Source of the DNA: Pedosphaera sp.
GTDB taxonomy: Bacteria; Verrucomicrobiota; Verrucomicrobiia; Limisphaerales; SXQI01
Direction: 5' to 3'
Length of the DNA stretch: 41,735 bases
Assembly: GCA_025359965.1 (NCBI GenBank)
Contig: JANYDC010000088.1
Location: 1-41,735 of the forward strand
The notes under the pieces were generated by a model that was given only the letters and a program-made list of their open reading frames with translations, ran no database searches and had not been told where the DNA came from. The position numbers and the translations under genes are program-made. Below, in pieces: positions 22,645 through 31,541 of this stretch; position 1 is the first letter of the stretch; each line of letters starts with the position of its first letter.

Positions 22645-25404
22645 ATGCCATCCCTTGTCGATAAAATTGAGGCGAGCGCCCAGTCGCGGCTCGCGCTGCC
22701 GCCCGGCCACACTCCCAGCCAGGAATTGGCCCGCTACAAGCGCTTTCTGAAGGTCGAGAATGCTCGGGTGGCGATGATGCACAAGGCGGGCGCTGGCGGC
22801 CGGGAATCGGCCCGGGCGCGGGCAGCGGTGCTGGATTCTCTTTTGCGGCACATTCTAACGTCCCTGCAAGCCAACATGATCGCGGCAGGGCGCAAGATTC
22901 CGAAATTTGCGCTCGTGGCCATCGGAGGGTATGGGCGAGGTGAACTGAATCCGTTGAGTGACATCGACATCATGTTCCTGCACGAGAGCGATCAAGTGTC
23001 GCGCGGCAAGGCGAACCCGAATCTGGCGGAGTTGACGGATGGACTTCTATACACCCTCTGGGATGTGGGATTGAAGGTGGGGCACTCGGTTCGAAGTGTG
23101 GATGACGCGGTGATTGCGGCCAACAGCGACATGCAATCAAAGACATCATTGATTGAATCGCGGCTGGTGGCTGGCGATGAGGCGCTCTTCAAGCGCCTTG
23201 AGGCCGTTATCATGGCCAAATGTGTGCGCGGCTTTCAAAAAGCATATATTGACGCTCGGTTGGAGGACCAAACCGCGCGCCGCAATAAGTTTGGCAATTC
23301 CCCTCTGATGCAGGAGCCGAATATCAAGAACGGTTGCGGCGGCCTGCGGGATTACCAAAATTTGGTGTGGATGACGTTTTTTAAGTTCCGCGTGCGCTCA
23401 CTTGCGGAACTGGAACAGCGCGGTCTATTTCCTGAATCGGAACGCAAGCAACTCGAGGCTGCCTACGATTTCCTCATGCTGGTGCGAAATGAGCTTCATC
23501 TGATCACCAAGCGCCCCGTCGATACTATCCCCAAAAGCCTTCAGCCCACCATTGCACACAATTTGGGGTACACTGACCGCTCGCCCAGCGTACGGCTTGA
23601 GAAATTCATGCGCGAATTGTACTCGCACATGCGCAATATTTACCTCATTACGCGCACCATGGAGCAGCGTCTTGCCCTGCAAAATACCAGCCTGACACTG
23701 GGCGGGCTGCTCCGCCAAGGCAAACGGCGCGCCACTCAGAAAACCGTGGATGGCTTTACTATTTCCGAGGGGGAGATTTGTGAGGGGCCGCGTTCATTTA
23801 AAGAGCAGCCCCGCAGGTTGATGAGGGTCTTCCTGCACGCGCAGCAAAGGGGTCTTCGGCTTCATCCCGATCTGGCGCAAGCCATTCGTAATTCCTTGTC
23901 TCTGGTGAACCGTGAGTTCACGAAGGATTCGCATGTATCCCAAACCTTTCTGGAAATCCTGAACCAGAGAGGGAACGTCGCGCCCATTTTGCGACAGATG
24001 CACGACGTGGGATTTCTCGGCAAGTACCTTCCGGAATTTGGACGGATGACCTGCCTAGTTCAGCACGAATTCTTCCATCAGTACACCGCTGATGAACACA
24101 CGCTTGTCTGCCTGGAAAAACTTGATCGAATTTGGGACGCCAAAGAAGAGCCTTACAACAGCTACAGCCAAATGTTCCAAGGGTTGGAGCACCCGTATCT
24201 GCTTTATCTTGCGCTGCTGCTTCACGATGCGGGAAAAGGGGCAAACAAGGGGGGGCATGAGAAGGAGGGGGCGCGGCTATCCAGGAGTGTTGCGAGGCGT
24301 TTGCACCTTGATGTTGCCAGCACCGAAACGCTTGGGTTGATTATTGAAAGTCATCTCCTGATGGTGCAGATATCGCAGCGGCGGGATATGGATGATCCCG
24401 AGGTTATCAAAGGTTTTACCGACAAGCTCGGAACCACAGAAAACCTAACGATGCTCACGTTGCACACCGTGGCGGACTCGCTCGGCACGAGCGACAAGCT
24501 TTGGAACGGTTTCAAGGATTCCCTGCTGCAAACGTTGCACTACAAGGCGGCGACTTTGCTGGCGGGCGGGACTGACTTTATCCGCGCCGAGAAGCAACTG
24601 ATCCAGCAACTGAAGGACGAGGTGCGTCCACTCCTGCCTCCGACGTTCAATCCCGATGAAATGGAGGCCCATTTTAATAGTTTGCCCGTGCGCTATTTCA
24701 ACGTGCACACCGCCCGGCAGATCGCCTCGGACATTGTTCTGGCCCATCGCTTCATGCATCTGCAAATGGTGGAGGCAGATGAGGCGCTTTCCCCCGTGGT
24801 CACATGGCACAATGAGCCTGACCGTGGCTTCACATCCCTGCACATTTGCACTTGGGATCGAGCCGGACTTTTCAGCAAAATAGCCGGTTCGCTCACTGCC
24901 GCCGGACTCAATGTGCTTAACGCCCGCATCTTCTCACGCACCGACGGCGTGGTTTTGGATACCTTCCTTGTTACAGACGCCGCGACCGGAGGCATGGCCA
25001 AGCGTGATGAACGGGAAAGCTTTGAAGCGATTTTACAGAAGATGCTCGATGGTTCTGAAATCGATATCCAGACCCTTATCGAAAAACAACGCCATATGGT
25101 GGTGCCGTACAAATCGCTGGAAGGGGACGAGATCACTACGGTTATCCAGTTCGACAACGTCAGCGCCGCACGCCGCACGATCATAGATATTGAGACGGAG
25201 GATAGGGTGGGGTTGCTGTACGCAATTTCAAATACCTTCGCCGAATTAGGTTTGGATCTTGCCCTAGCCAGAATCGTGACGGAGAAGGGGGCGGCAATCG
25301 ATTCTTTTTACGTGCGCAATTTGGATGGAGCCAAGATCGAAACCGCAATCCAACAGGCGCTGGTGCGCGAAAAACTAAAATCAGCCATCGCTCGGTTGGC
25401 CTGA
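22645..25404 (+). CDS. glnD: [protein-PII] uridylyltransferase / uridylyl-removing enzyme
   Basis: Bifunctional nitrogen sensor that adds UMP to, and removes it from, PII signal proteins in response to glutamine. The ATG at 22645 (MPSLVDKIEAS) gives 919 residues, close to the family norm of about 890-950; the upstream TTG is less likely. Domains in order: nucleotidyltransferase with GGYGRGELNPLSDIDIMFLH (about 94-113), GlnD helical region, HD phosphohydrolase (about 482-540, DEHTL and LLLHDAGKG) and two C-terminal ACT domains (about 728-800 and 844-914) that bind glutamine. All key motifs are present. No PII or glnA gene is in the window. The 3' end overlaps the convergent tRNA nucleotidyltransferase gene by 24 bp. 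Confidence 0.95.
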   Translation: MPSLVDKIEASAQSRLALPPGHTPSQELARYKRFLKVENARVAMMHKAGAGGRESARARAAVLDSLLRHILTSLQANMIAAGRKIPKFALVAIGGYGRGELNPLSDIDIMFLHESDQVSRGKANPNLAELTDGLLYTLWDVGLKVGHSVRSVDDAVIAANSDMQSKTSLIESRLVAGDEALFKRLEAVIMAKCVRGFQKAYIDARLEDQTARRNKFGNSPLMQEPNIKNGCGGLRDYQNLVWMTFFKFRVRSLAELEQRGLFPESERKQLEAAYDFLMLVRNELHLITKRPVDTIPKSLQPTIAHNLGYTDRSPSVRLEKFMRELYSHMRNIYLITRTMEQRLALQNTSLTLGGLLRQGKRRATQKTVDGFTISEGEICEGPRSFKEQPRRLMRVFLHAQQRGLRLHPDLAQAIRNSLSLVNREFTKDSHVSQTFLEILNQRGNVAPILRQMHDVGFLGKYLPEFGRMTCLVQHEFFHQYTADEHTLVCLEKLDRIWDAKEEPYNSYSQMFQGLEHPYLLYLALLLHDAGKGANKGGHEKEGARLSRSVARRLHLDVASTETLGLIIESHLLMVQISQRRDMDDPEVIKGFTDKLGTTENLTMLTLHTVADSLGTSDKLWNGFKDSLLQTLHYKAATLLAGGTDFIRAEKQLIQQLKDEVRPLLPPTFNPDEMEAHFNSLPVRYFNVHTARQIASDIVLAHRFMHLQMVEADEALSPVVTWHNEPDRGFTSLHICTWDRAGLFSKIAGSLTAAGLNVLNARIFSRTDGVVLDTFLVTDAATGGMAKRDERESFEAILQKMLDGSEIDIQTLIEKQRHMVVPYKSLEGDEITTVIQFDNVSAARRTIIDIETEDRVGLLYAISNTFAELGLDLALARIVTEKGAAIDSFYVRNLDGAKIETAIQQALVREKLKSAIARLA

Positions 25405-26790
25405 GTGTCGGGCGTTTTTCCAAACGGCAGCCCAAGCGCGCGCGCCGTCCAAGGTGTTGAAATCACCTTCCAGTTGCGCATCGTAAGCAGCTTTTAGCGC
25501 CTGGCCAACCTCCCGTCCCGGATGCCAGCCGTCCTCCAATAAGTGGCGACCCAGAAGGATGGCTGATGGAGGAGCGTGGCGGATGTTCATCTCATCAGCC
25601 GCGCTGATCAGGGCGGCAATGTTGCGCGGGACAGTCCGGGGAAGTGGAGGGCGTCCAAAGGCATCGGCCTTCATGATCATGGTCAGTCCTTCAATGCTTT
25701 CCGGGAGAAGCCGGTGGGACAAGCGTCTTACCGCGCGAGCCGTCCAGTCCGGAGAGTTGACCATGTGGTTTGCCACAAGTGGAGCAACCCTTTCTCTCAA
25801 AGCCAACGGTTGATGGACCCGCTTCAGGAAGGATTCTGCCAATGAAACTCCTGCCATCTCGTGCCCGGGGGAAATCGTGCGATTTTGGTCGCCTCTCAAC
25901 TCGGTCCGTGTGGTGGCTGGTTTGCCAAAGTCGTGGCATAGGATGGCGAACATGTAGGCGGCACGGTCGTCCTGAGGCAAAAGCCGCCACTCTTCAAGAG
26001 AGGCCATTGCATCGCAGGTGTGCAGAGTATGGGTGAAAACATCGCCCTCAGGATGCCATTGTGCGTCCTGCGGCACCTCCATCAACGCGGCAAGTTCGGG
26101 GTAATGCACTATCCAGCCGGTGTCTTTGAGAAAAAGCAGTCCAAGTGACGGTTTGCGGCTTTCAGAGGCCCATTTTCGCCATTCGCCCTCTATTCTCTCT
26201 TTGGCGAGCTCCGTGTGAGTGGGGATCATGCTACGGCAGAGGTCCAAAGTTTCCTCAGTTACGGAAAGGCCAAAACGGGAGACGAACTGCATGCCTCGCA
26301 GTACCCGAAGCGGGTCCTCTGTGAAGGCTCCACTCGTATGCCGAAGTATATTATTCTCCAAGTCCTTCAACCCTCCGTAAAAATCCAACAGCACTCCGTT
26401 CTCAATATCCCACATCATCGAGTTGATGGTAAAATCCCGCCTCTCCGCGGCCTCGCGCGGGAGCAGATCGGGGGCCACTTCAATTTTAAATCCGCGATGG
26501 CCGGATCCAATCTTCGAATCCCGTCGCGGGAGTGAAAAATCGTAAGCTTCGCCTGAGGGCAGGTTTAGTTTCACGGTGCCGAAAGATCGTCCCACCACAT
26601 CCGTGCCGCCCCATCGGGAAAGAGCGGATTCCAATTCATCAAAGCCAACGCCGTGGACTTCCACGTCGTAGTCCTTTTGAGGAAGCCCCAAGACCGCATC
26701 GCGCACGCAGCCACCCACCAAATAAGAATGCCGCAACGAAGGTGTGGCACTCAAAATCCGTTTTAATTGTTCGGGAAGCAAAATAGTCAT
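25381..26790 (-). CDS. cca: CCA-adding-type tRNA nucleotidyltransferase with HD domain
   Basis: Class II polynucleotide-polymerase-type enzyme that adds or repairs the CCA 3' end of tRNA. Visible are YLVGGCVRDAVLG (23-35), the metal-binding DxD at D40/D42 (KDYDVEVHG), RRDFTINSMMWD near 116-127 and the template region EDPLRVLRGMQFVSRFG. After the head-neck region come HTLHTCDAM and LCHDFGKP of an HD phosphohydrolase domain, as in the bacterial fused enzymes. Length 469 is normal. A poly(A) polymerase cannot be excluded by eye. It overlaps glnD tail to tail by 24 bp. Confidence 0.9.
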   Translation of the reverse strand: MTILLPEQLKRILSATPSLRHSYLVGGCVRDAVLGLPQKDYDVEVHGVGFDELESALSRWGGTDVVGRSFGTVKLNLPSGEAYDFSLPRRDSKIGSGHRGFKIEVAPDLLPREAAERRDFTINSMMWDIENGVLLDFYGGLKDLENNILRHTSGAFTEDPLRVLRGMQFVSRFGLSVTEETLDLCRSMIPTHTELAKERIEGEWRKWASESRKPSLGLLFLKDTGWIVHYPELAALMEVPQDAQWHPEGDVFTHTLHTCDAMASLEEWRLLPQDDRAAYMFAILCHDFGKPATTRTELRGDQNRTISPGHEMAGVSLAESFLKRVHQPLALRERVAPLVANHMVNSPDWTARAVRRLSHRLLPESIEGLTMIMKADAFGRPPLPRTVPRNIAALISAADEMNIRHAPPSAILLGRHLLEDGWHPGREVGQALKAAYDAQLEGDFNTLDGARAWAAVWKNARHSGQPSDG

Positions 26791-26920
26791 ACCGAAAACT
26801 CTCCTCGCCGTTTATCAACTACCATGCCGGGGAAGTGTATTCTTGTCCAATTGCACATTGTGAATGAGGGAAAGCTTAAGCCAAATATTCATGCTCTGAC
26901 GCAGGACTTATTCCGCCAAC

Positions 26921-26949
26921 AAAAAAGCCCGCCTTAAAAAGGCGGGCTT
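26921..26949 (-). terminator. intrinsic terminator of the alanine-rich protein gene
   Basis: On the minus strand, a 9-bp perfect GC-rich stem (AAGCCCGCC / GGCGGGCTT) with a 7-nt loop is followed directly by a T run. It lies 23 bp beyond the stop at 26972. Confidence 0.9.
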
Positions 26950-26971
26950 GTAGGGAAAGTGATAGCTTGGA

Positions 26972-27631
26972 TTAGCGGGGCTTGGTGTAATCCTTAGGTG
27001 TCGGAGTAGGAGCAACGACGGTGTTGTCCTCGCCCGTGCTGTTTGATCCGTCAATGTTCTTACCAGTTGCTTTCGTGATGGTTCCGCCAGTATCAGGAGC
27101 TGCGGACGCACTCAGTCCCTGGGCAGGAGCAACACTGGCCTGGACAGCGGCCGAGTTATTGTTCGCCACAAATGCTTCAGAGGAGCTGTAGGAGCGGGTT
27201 GAAGGAGCAATGGTCATGGTGTCGATTTTGGAGAGCACCAAGGAAATTGCTTCAGCCTGGCTTGGAGCAGCCTTGATGGCAGCGCGTGCAATAGTGCGGG
27301 CTTGGTCGGAGGCGAGTTCAGAAGCGGCAGCGGTTACAGCAGCAGCAACTTCAGGAGCTGCTTTGCTGACGGCGGCAACCACCACAGGAGCGGATGCGCG
27401 GTGTTTGAAAACGATTGCTTTAACAGCGGTGACAGCAACAGCCTCGCGATCTTTGCTGTCAGCAGCAGTCACGAGTTCGGCAGCCTTGGCGGGCATTTCC
27501 GGCACTGGCACAGAAAGCACAGCTTCTTTGGTTGATTTGACCTGCGCGGCAGTGATGGCCATCGCGGAGGAGGTTGAGAGAGCGAGCGCGACCATTAGTG
27601 CGCCAGCAGCTACGAGTTTGTTGATGTTCAT
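26972..27631 (-). CDS. exported alanine-rich protein of unknown function
   Basis: A 219-residue protein. The start at 27631 gives a signal peptide (MNINKLVAAGALMVALALSTSSAMA) with an AMA-type cleavage site; the frame extends upstream but without a signal. The mature part is a helical, Ala/Val/Lys-rich region (about 26-140; repeats of the kind VTAAxSxxAxxARxIARAAIKAAPSQ), then a Ser/Thr/Pro/Gly-rich tail from about 145 ending PTPTPKDYTKPR. It has its own likely promoter at 27748-27776 and a strong terminator, hence monocistronic. It resembles small abundant exported proteins of Verrucomicrobia; I cannot assign a function. Confidence 0.72.
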   Translation of the reverse strand: MNINKLVAAGALMVALALSTSSAMAITAAQVKSTKEAVLSVPVPEMPAKAAELVTAADSKDREAVAVTAVKAIVFKHRASAPVVVAAVSKAAPEVAAAVTAAASELASDQARTIARAAIKAAPSQAEAISLVLSKIDTMTIAPSTRSYSSSEAFVANNNSAAVQASVAPAQGLSASAAPDTGGTITKATGKNIDGSNSTGEDNTVVAPTPTPKDYTKPR

Positions 27632-27747
27632 ACCAGTAATTATTTCAATCTTCTCCATTGGCTCACCGACTTTCAGCGTCAACGAGCAGTCATATTCCAA
27701 GCAAATCAGTGTCCAGAATGGCGTTCCACTCTGACAATCTTGACGTA

Positions 27748-27776
27748 ACAGTAGCCACTATCGGAAAGGCTGTCAA
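27748..27776 (-). promoter_or_regulatory. sigma-70-like promoter for the alanine-rich protein gene
   Basis: On the minus strand, TTGACA (27771-27776) is followed by a 17-bp spacer and TACTGT (27748-27753). The -35 box is perfect; the -10 box is moderate. The start codon lies about 117 bp downstream, leaving a long leader with an AGGAG-poor but purine-rich GGAGAAG stretch. Confidence 0.5.
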
Positions 27777-27900
27777 TATCTTGAGGGGGAATATTTGCCT
27801 AGTTTTACCCCTCATTCGGGTGACAAACAGACTCTGACTCAACAACAACTCAATATTTTCGCCAATTCCGCCTCAGAAACTTCGTTTCCATATTGGAACA

Positions 27901-29088
27901 ATGCCATTTTCAAACTCCGGGCAGTTTTTTTCTGGCGAAATGATTTTCGCACTTCAAGGACTTAAAAAATCCATTTTCAACCAAATCAGTGATTCGACGG
28001 TTGCTGCAAGGTCTGGCCTGAGGCATACTGATTTTTCGGTTTTGATAGTGAATTGGGACTTTAGAACGCAATGGAATAAAATCCGGGGTGATTCGATCGC
28101 ACGCGCGCTCGCAATCTCTCTGGCCATTCATGTGGCCGTGCTGGTAGTGGCAGAGTATGGGCATCAGGTGGGGTGGTGGCGCAGTAGTATTTTGCCCGAG
28201 TGGGCTCGCAAAATGGTACCTGTCCTTGCCGATAAATTTCCAACGCCACCAGATGCCAAATTTGCCATGACGCCGAAACGTGATGAGGAACCATTGATTT
28301 TTATCGAGGTTGACCCAAGTGATACCTCAGTCACGGTGCCTAAGGACACCAAGTTCTATTCTTCAGCGAGCTCACTTGCAGCCAACCCCAATCCGACTCC
28401 TGTTAACCGACCAACCCCAAAAATTGACGGCAAACAGGATAAAGTCCCCAGTACCAAAGATTCTTCGCGAGGGGCGGCTAAACCTGCCGAGGCGCCTGAA
28501 GTGGAAGCCAAGCCCGAGGTTGCCACGCCGAAAAGCCCCCAGACGCAGCAACCGCCTCAAGCTCAGCCCAAGGTGGTGCCGGGTGATATATCGGTTGCGA
28601 AAAATACCACCGCCCAACCTCTTCAACCGAATCTAAGTCCCAGCCCGCAGCAGCCGGCTCCCCCTAAGCGTCCGAGAACCATCGCGGATGCGAAGGCGCA
28701 GAAGGGGATCATCGAGACGCCAAAGATGAAAATGGACGGGGGGGCTTCCCGCGCCGCTTTGGAAAGCAACCTGGATGTTAAGGGGTCGCCTTTTGGGGCT
28801 TACGACGCGGCATTTATTTCCGCAGTTCAGGCTCGATGGTTTTCGCTTTTGGATCAGCGTGATTTTGTAAGAAACCACACGGGAAAGGTGGTGGTGAATT
28901 TTCGCCTGAACAAAGATGGACGTATCACCGAAATGCAGGTGGTTGAAAACGAGACGAACGAAACTCTTTCGTGGATTTGCCAGCGGGCCATACTTGACCC
29001 GGCCCCTTTTCAGCCTTTTCCCAGCGACCTCCGCCGGATGTTGAACGCCGATTATCGCGAGGTCCGCTTTACCTTTTACTACAACTGA
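27901..29088 (+). CDS. TonB-family energy transducer protein
   Basis: A 395-residue inner-membrane protein. A single hydrophobic helix near residues 67-83 (IARALAISLAIHVAVLVV) is followed by a long Pro/Lys/Gln-rich periplasmic spacer (about 145-265) and a C-terminal TonB-like domain (about 300-395; GKVVVNFRLNKDGRITEMQVVENETNE). It would couple the proton motive force, through the ExbB and ExbD proteins encoded next, to outer-membrane receptors. The ATG at 27901 places 65 residues before the membrane helix, longer than usual, and has no clear ribosome site; a GTG near 28048 is an alternative start. Confidence 0.82.
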   Translation: MPFSNSGQFFSGEMIFALQGLKKSIFNQISDSTVAARSGLRHTDFSVLIVNWDFRTQWNKIRGDSIARALAISLAIHVAVLVVAEYGHQVGWWRSSILPEWARKMVPVLADKFPTPPDAKFAMTPKRDEEPLIFIEVDPSDTSVTVPKDTKFYSSASSLAANPNPTPVNRPTPKIDGKQDKVPSTKDSSRGAAKPAEAPEVEAKPEVATPKSPQTQQPPQAQPKVVPGDISVAKNTTAQPLQPNLSPSPQQPAPPKRPRTIADAKAQKGIIETPKMKMDGGASRAALESNLDVKGSPFGAYDAAFISAVQARWFSLLDQRDFVRNHTGKVVVNFRLNKDGRITEMQVVENETNETLSWICQRAILDPAPFQPFPSDLRRMLNADYREVRFTFYYN

Positions 29089-29115
29089 CGTAAGAACCGA
29101 ACTCGATCATCTATT

Positions 29116-29730
29116 ATGTGGGATTTTCTCAAAGCAGGCGGGCCGTTCATGTTTCTTTTGGTGGGTTGCTCGATTTTTGGGCTCGCCATGATCATCGAAC
29201 GGGTCTTTGCCCTTAGGCGGTCGGCCATCCTGCCTGCCGCCGTGGAAAAGGCAGTGGACCAATGCCGCAGCCTCAATGATTTGCCACGTCTGGATGCCGT
29301 TTGCCACGCTCATCCCTCTGCCGCAGGCCGACTGATTTTAGCCGCCAAGGATAGTCTCGATCAACCCAAGGAAGAGACCGTTGATTTGGTCCAGGCCCGC
29401 GCCCGCCAGGAAATTGCCAAGATGGAGCGGGGACTTGCGGTGCTTGAGGTCGTGGTGGGTATCGCTCCTCTGTTGGGTCTTGTGGGCACCATCCACGGGA
29501 TGATCACTCTGTTTGGTGATTTGGGCCGGGCTGGATTGGCGGATAATGCCGTGCTGGCCAAGGGGATTTCCATTGCTCTGAACACCACGCTGATGGGTTT
29601 GATTGTGGCGATTCCATCATTGATTGCGTGGACTCTTCTCAGCCGCCGGGTGGAAAGCCAGAGTGTTGATTTGGAGGGTGTCTGCGACAAATTTGTGCGT
29701 CAGCATTACCGGTTGGTGGGTTCCCGTTGA
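29116..29730 (+). CDS. exbB: ExbB/TolQ/MotA-type proton channel protein
   Basis: A 204-residue inner-membrane protein with three helices: about 8-30 (GGPFMFLLVGCSIFGLAMII), about 112-137 (VVVGIAPLLGLVGTIHGMI) and about 150-175 (IALNTTLMGLIVAIPSLIAW). The GLLGTV-like block (PLLGLVGTIHGMITLF) and the conserved Thr in the third helix (NTTLMGLIVAIP) are the family marks. It forms the proton channel with ExbD. It starts 27 bp after the TonB gene and ends 28 bp before exbD, so the three form one operon. Confidence 0.92.
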   Translation: MWDFLKAGGPFMFLLVGCSIFGLAMIIERVFALRRSAILPAAVEKAVDQCRSLNDLPRLDAVCHAHPSAAGRLILAAKDSLDQPKEETVDLVQARARQEIAKMERGLAVLEVVVGIAPLLGLVGTIHGMITLFGDLGRAGLADNAVLAKGISIALNTTLMGLIVAIPSLIAWTLLSRRVESQSVDLEGVCDKFVRQHYRLVGSR

Positions 29731-29758
29731 ATATGGGTTGCGAAGAGCCACCATCCCC

Positions 29759-30178
29759 ATGAAATTTTACCATCATAAACGCCGGGCCGCGCCGGCAATC
29801 ATCATCATTTCTCTGATTGATATTCTGATCGTGGTTCTGATCTTTCTCATGGTGACCACCACGTTCAAACAGACGCCAGCAGTGAAACTGACTCTCCCGG
29901 AATCAAATCAACCGCGCCAAGGGGCAACCTCCGATGCGATGATGGTGGTGACGGTGGCGAAGGCGGAGCCTCATTTCTATATGGATACCCGCCCGGTAAC
30001 GCTTGTACGGCTTCAGGAGGAGCTAAACGCTCGCGGCGCAAAAAATCCGCAACTAGTGCTCTCTATTCGTGCTGATACCGATGCGCCTTTTGGTGAGATT
30101 ATCAAGGTAATGGATGCGGCAAAAACGGCCAAGATCAAAGCCATCAGCGCCTTTACCCGGCAACCGGGACAGCGCTAG
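29759..30178 (+). CDS. exbD: ExbD/TolR biopolymer transport protein
   Basis: A 139-residue single-pass protein. The start MKFYHHKRRAAP at 29759 is chosen; the open frame upstream overlaps exbB and lacks family features. The membrane helix (about 12-33) carries the essential Asp of the family at D21 (SLIDILIVVLIFLMV). A periplasmic TolR-like domain follows (LVLSIRADTDAPFGEIIKVMDAA). It works with ExbB to energise the TonB protein encoded two genes upstream. Confidence 0.93.
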   Translation: MKFYHHKRRAAPAIIIISLIDILIVVLIFLMVTTTFKQTPAVKLTLPESNQPRQGATSDAMMVVTVAKAEPHFYMDTRPVTLVRLQEELNARGAKNPQLVLSIRADTDAPFGEIIKVMDAAKTAKIKAISAFTRQPGQR

Positions 30179-30196
30179 GCCCCTTACCGAAAGGGG

Positions 30197-31534
30197 ATGC
30201 AAACCACCGAGCAATTCCCCAAGGGTCTGAGCAATGCCTACTGGTTCGCTCTCTTCAACGCGTTTTCTTTTCAGATCGTATTGAGCAGCCCGATGGTGCT
30301 CTATGCCAAATCGCTCGGCGCTTCGGCCACCACTCTTGGCTTGATTTACGGGATGATGCCGATGTTGGTGATCCTGCAAATCCCGGCGGCGGCGTATCTG
30401 CCGCGCATTGGGTACAAACGTTTTGTGCTTGGGGGATGGGGCATCCGTGTTTTTTTTATTGCGGGCATGGCCACTGTCCCGTGGCTGGGGTCGTTTTTGA
30501 ATCATGCGACGCAGCTCACCCTGATTCTCGCCTTACTTTTTGGTTTCAACCTGTTTCGTGGTATCTCAAGCTGCGCGTGGCTGCCGTGGATCACTTCCAT
30601 CGTTCCTGGCTCCTTGCGGGGGCGCTACCTGCTGATGGATGCGGCAAGCGCCAATAGTTCGAGTTTCCTGACTTTTATCATGGCGGCATGGGTGCTTGGA
30701 ACGGACCCGGCGGGATGGCAGTTCAGCGCACTATTTGCCTTCAGCGCCTGCGCGGGAGGACTGAGCCTGATGTTTCTTCGGCGGATTCCCGAAACTTCCA
30801 GCGCGGCCGAGGCCAGCACAAGCAATACCCCTGTGCCATGGCGGGAGATTGCCAGTTACCCGCCCTTTCGCAAACTGCTTCGGATGAATCTGGCTTGGGC
30901 GCTGGGATATGGTGGGATTATCGCCTTTACAACCGCCTACATGCGCGGCCCCGGGGGGATGACTGAAGGCTCCATTCTTTGGGTTTCCTCATTCTTTTTT
31001 CTGGGTGGGTTGAGCAGTCTTGCTTTCGGCCGGTTGTTGGACCAATTCGGCAGCAAGCCTTTGCTGACTTTTGCGGCATGGCTTTGGCTGTTTATCGTTC
31101 TAAGGTGGGCGCTAACTGCGGGCGGGGCGATGCCGATCAGTTCGGTTGAATTGCTGGTGCTTGAGTACTTGATGGGGCTGGGCTACTCGTTGGTCAATAC
31201 GGCCAATCTCAGACTGGGTATGGCGATTAGCCCGGAGATGGGGCGAAGTCATTTTCTCGCGATTTTTCAGGTGGTCTCCAATTTGACCTTGGGCTTGGCG
31301 CCAGTTCTTTGGGGTTTGCTGATTGATGCCTGCGCTCAAGTTCATGGTCACGCATGGATTTTGGAGCTAAACCGGTACAGCCTGTTCTTTATCGGTGCCG
31401 GGCTTTGTTTCGTGGTAATGATCCGGCTGACCCGCAAGCTTGAGGAACCCAGCGCGGCCAAAGTGCAACATCTTCTCCGCGAAATTCTGATCCATGCTCC
31501 GCAACGGGTCTGGTCCAGTATTATGGCGAAGTGA
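30197..31534 (+). CDS. major facilitator superfamily transporter
   Basis: A 445-residue membrane protein with about 12 predicted helices split by a cytoplasmic linker near 205-225. The motif-A-like loop after helix 2 is modified (YLPRIGYKRFVLGGWG). The halves show the usual internal similarity (GLIYGMMPMLVILQIPAA; WVSSFFFLGGLSSLAFGRLLDQFG). The ATG follows 18 bp after exbD and is preceded immediately by an AAGGGG stretch, so it may be cotranscribed with tonB-exbB-exbD. Substrate unknown. It ends 7 bp from the convergent flavoprotein gene. Confidence 0.88.
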   Translation: MQTTEQFPKGLSNAYWFALFNAFSFQIVLSSPMVLYAKSLGASATTLGLIYGMMPMLVILQIPAAAYLPRIGYKRFVLGGWGIRVFFIAGMATVPWLGSFLNHATQLTLILALLFGFNLFRGISSCAWLPWITSIVPGSLRGRYLLMDAASANSSSFLTFIMAAWVLGTDPAGWQFSALFAFSACAGGLSLMFLRRIPETSSAAEASTSNTPVPWREIASYPPFRKLLRMNLAWALGYGGIIAFTTAYMRGPGGMTEGSILWVSSFFFLGGLSSLAFGRLLDQFGSKPLLTFAAWLWLFIVLRWALTAGGAMPISSVELLVLEYLMGLGYSLVNTANLRLGMAISPEMGRSHFLAIFQVVSNLTLGLAPVLWGLLIDACAQVHGHAWILELNRYSLFFIGAGLCFVVMIRLTRKLEEPSAAKVQHLLREILIHAPQRVWSSIMAK

Positions 31535-31541
31535 TCGCGGG

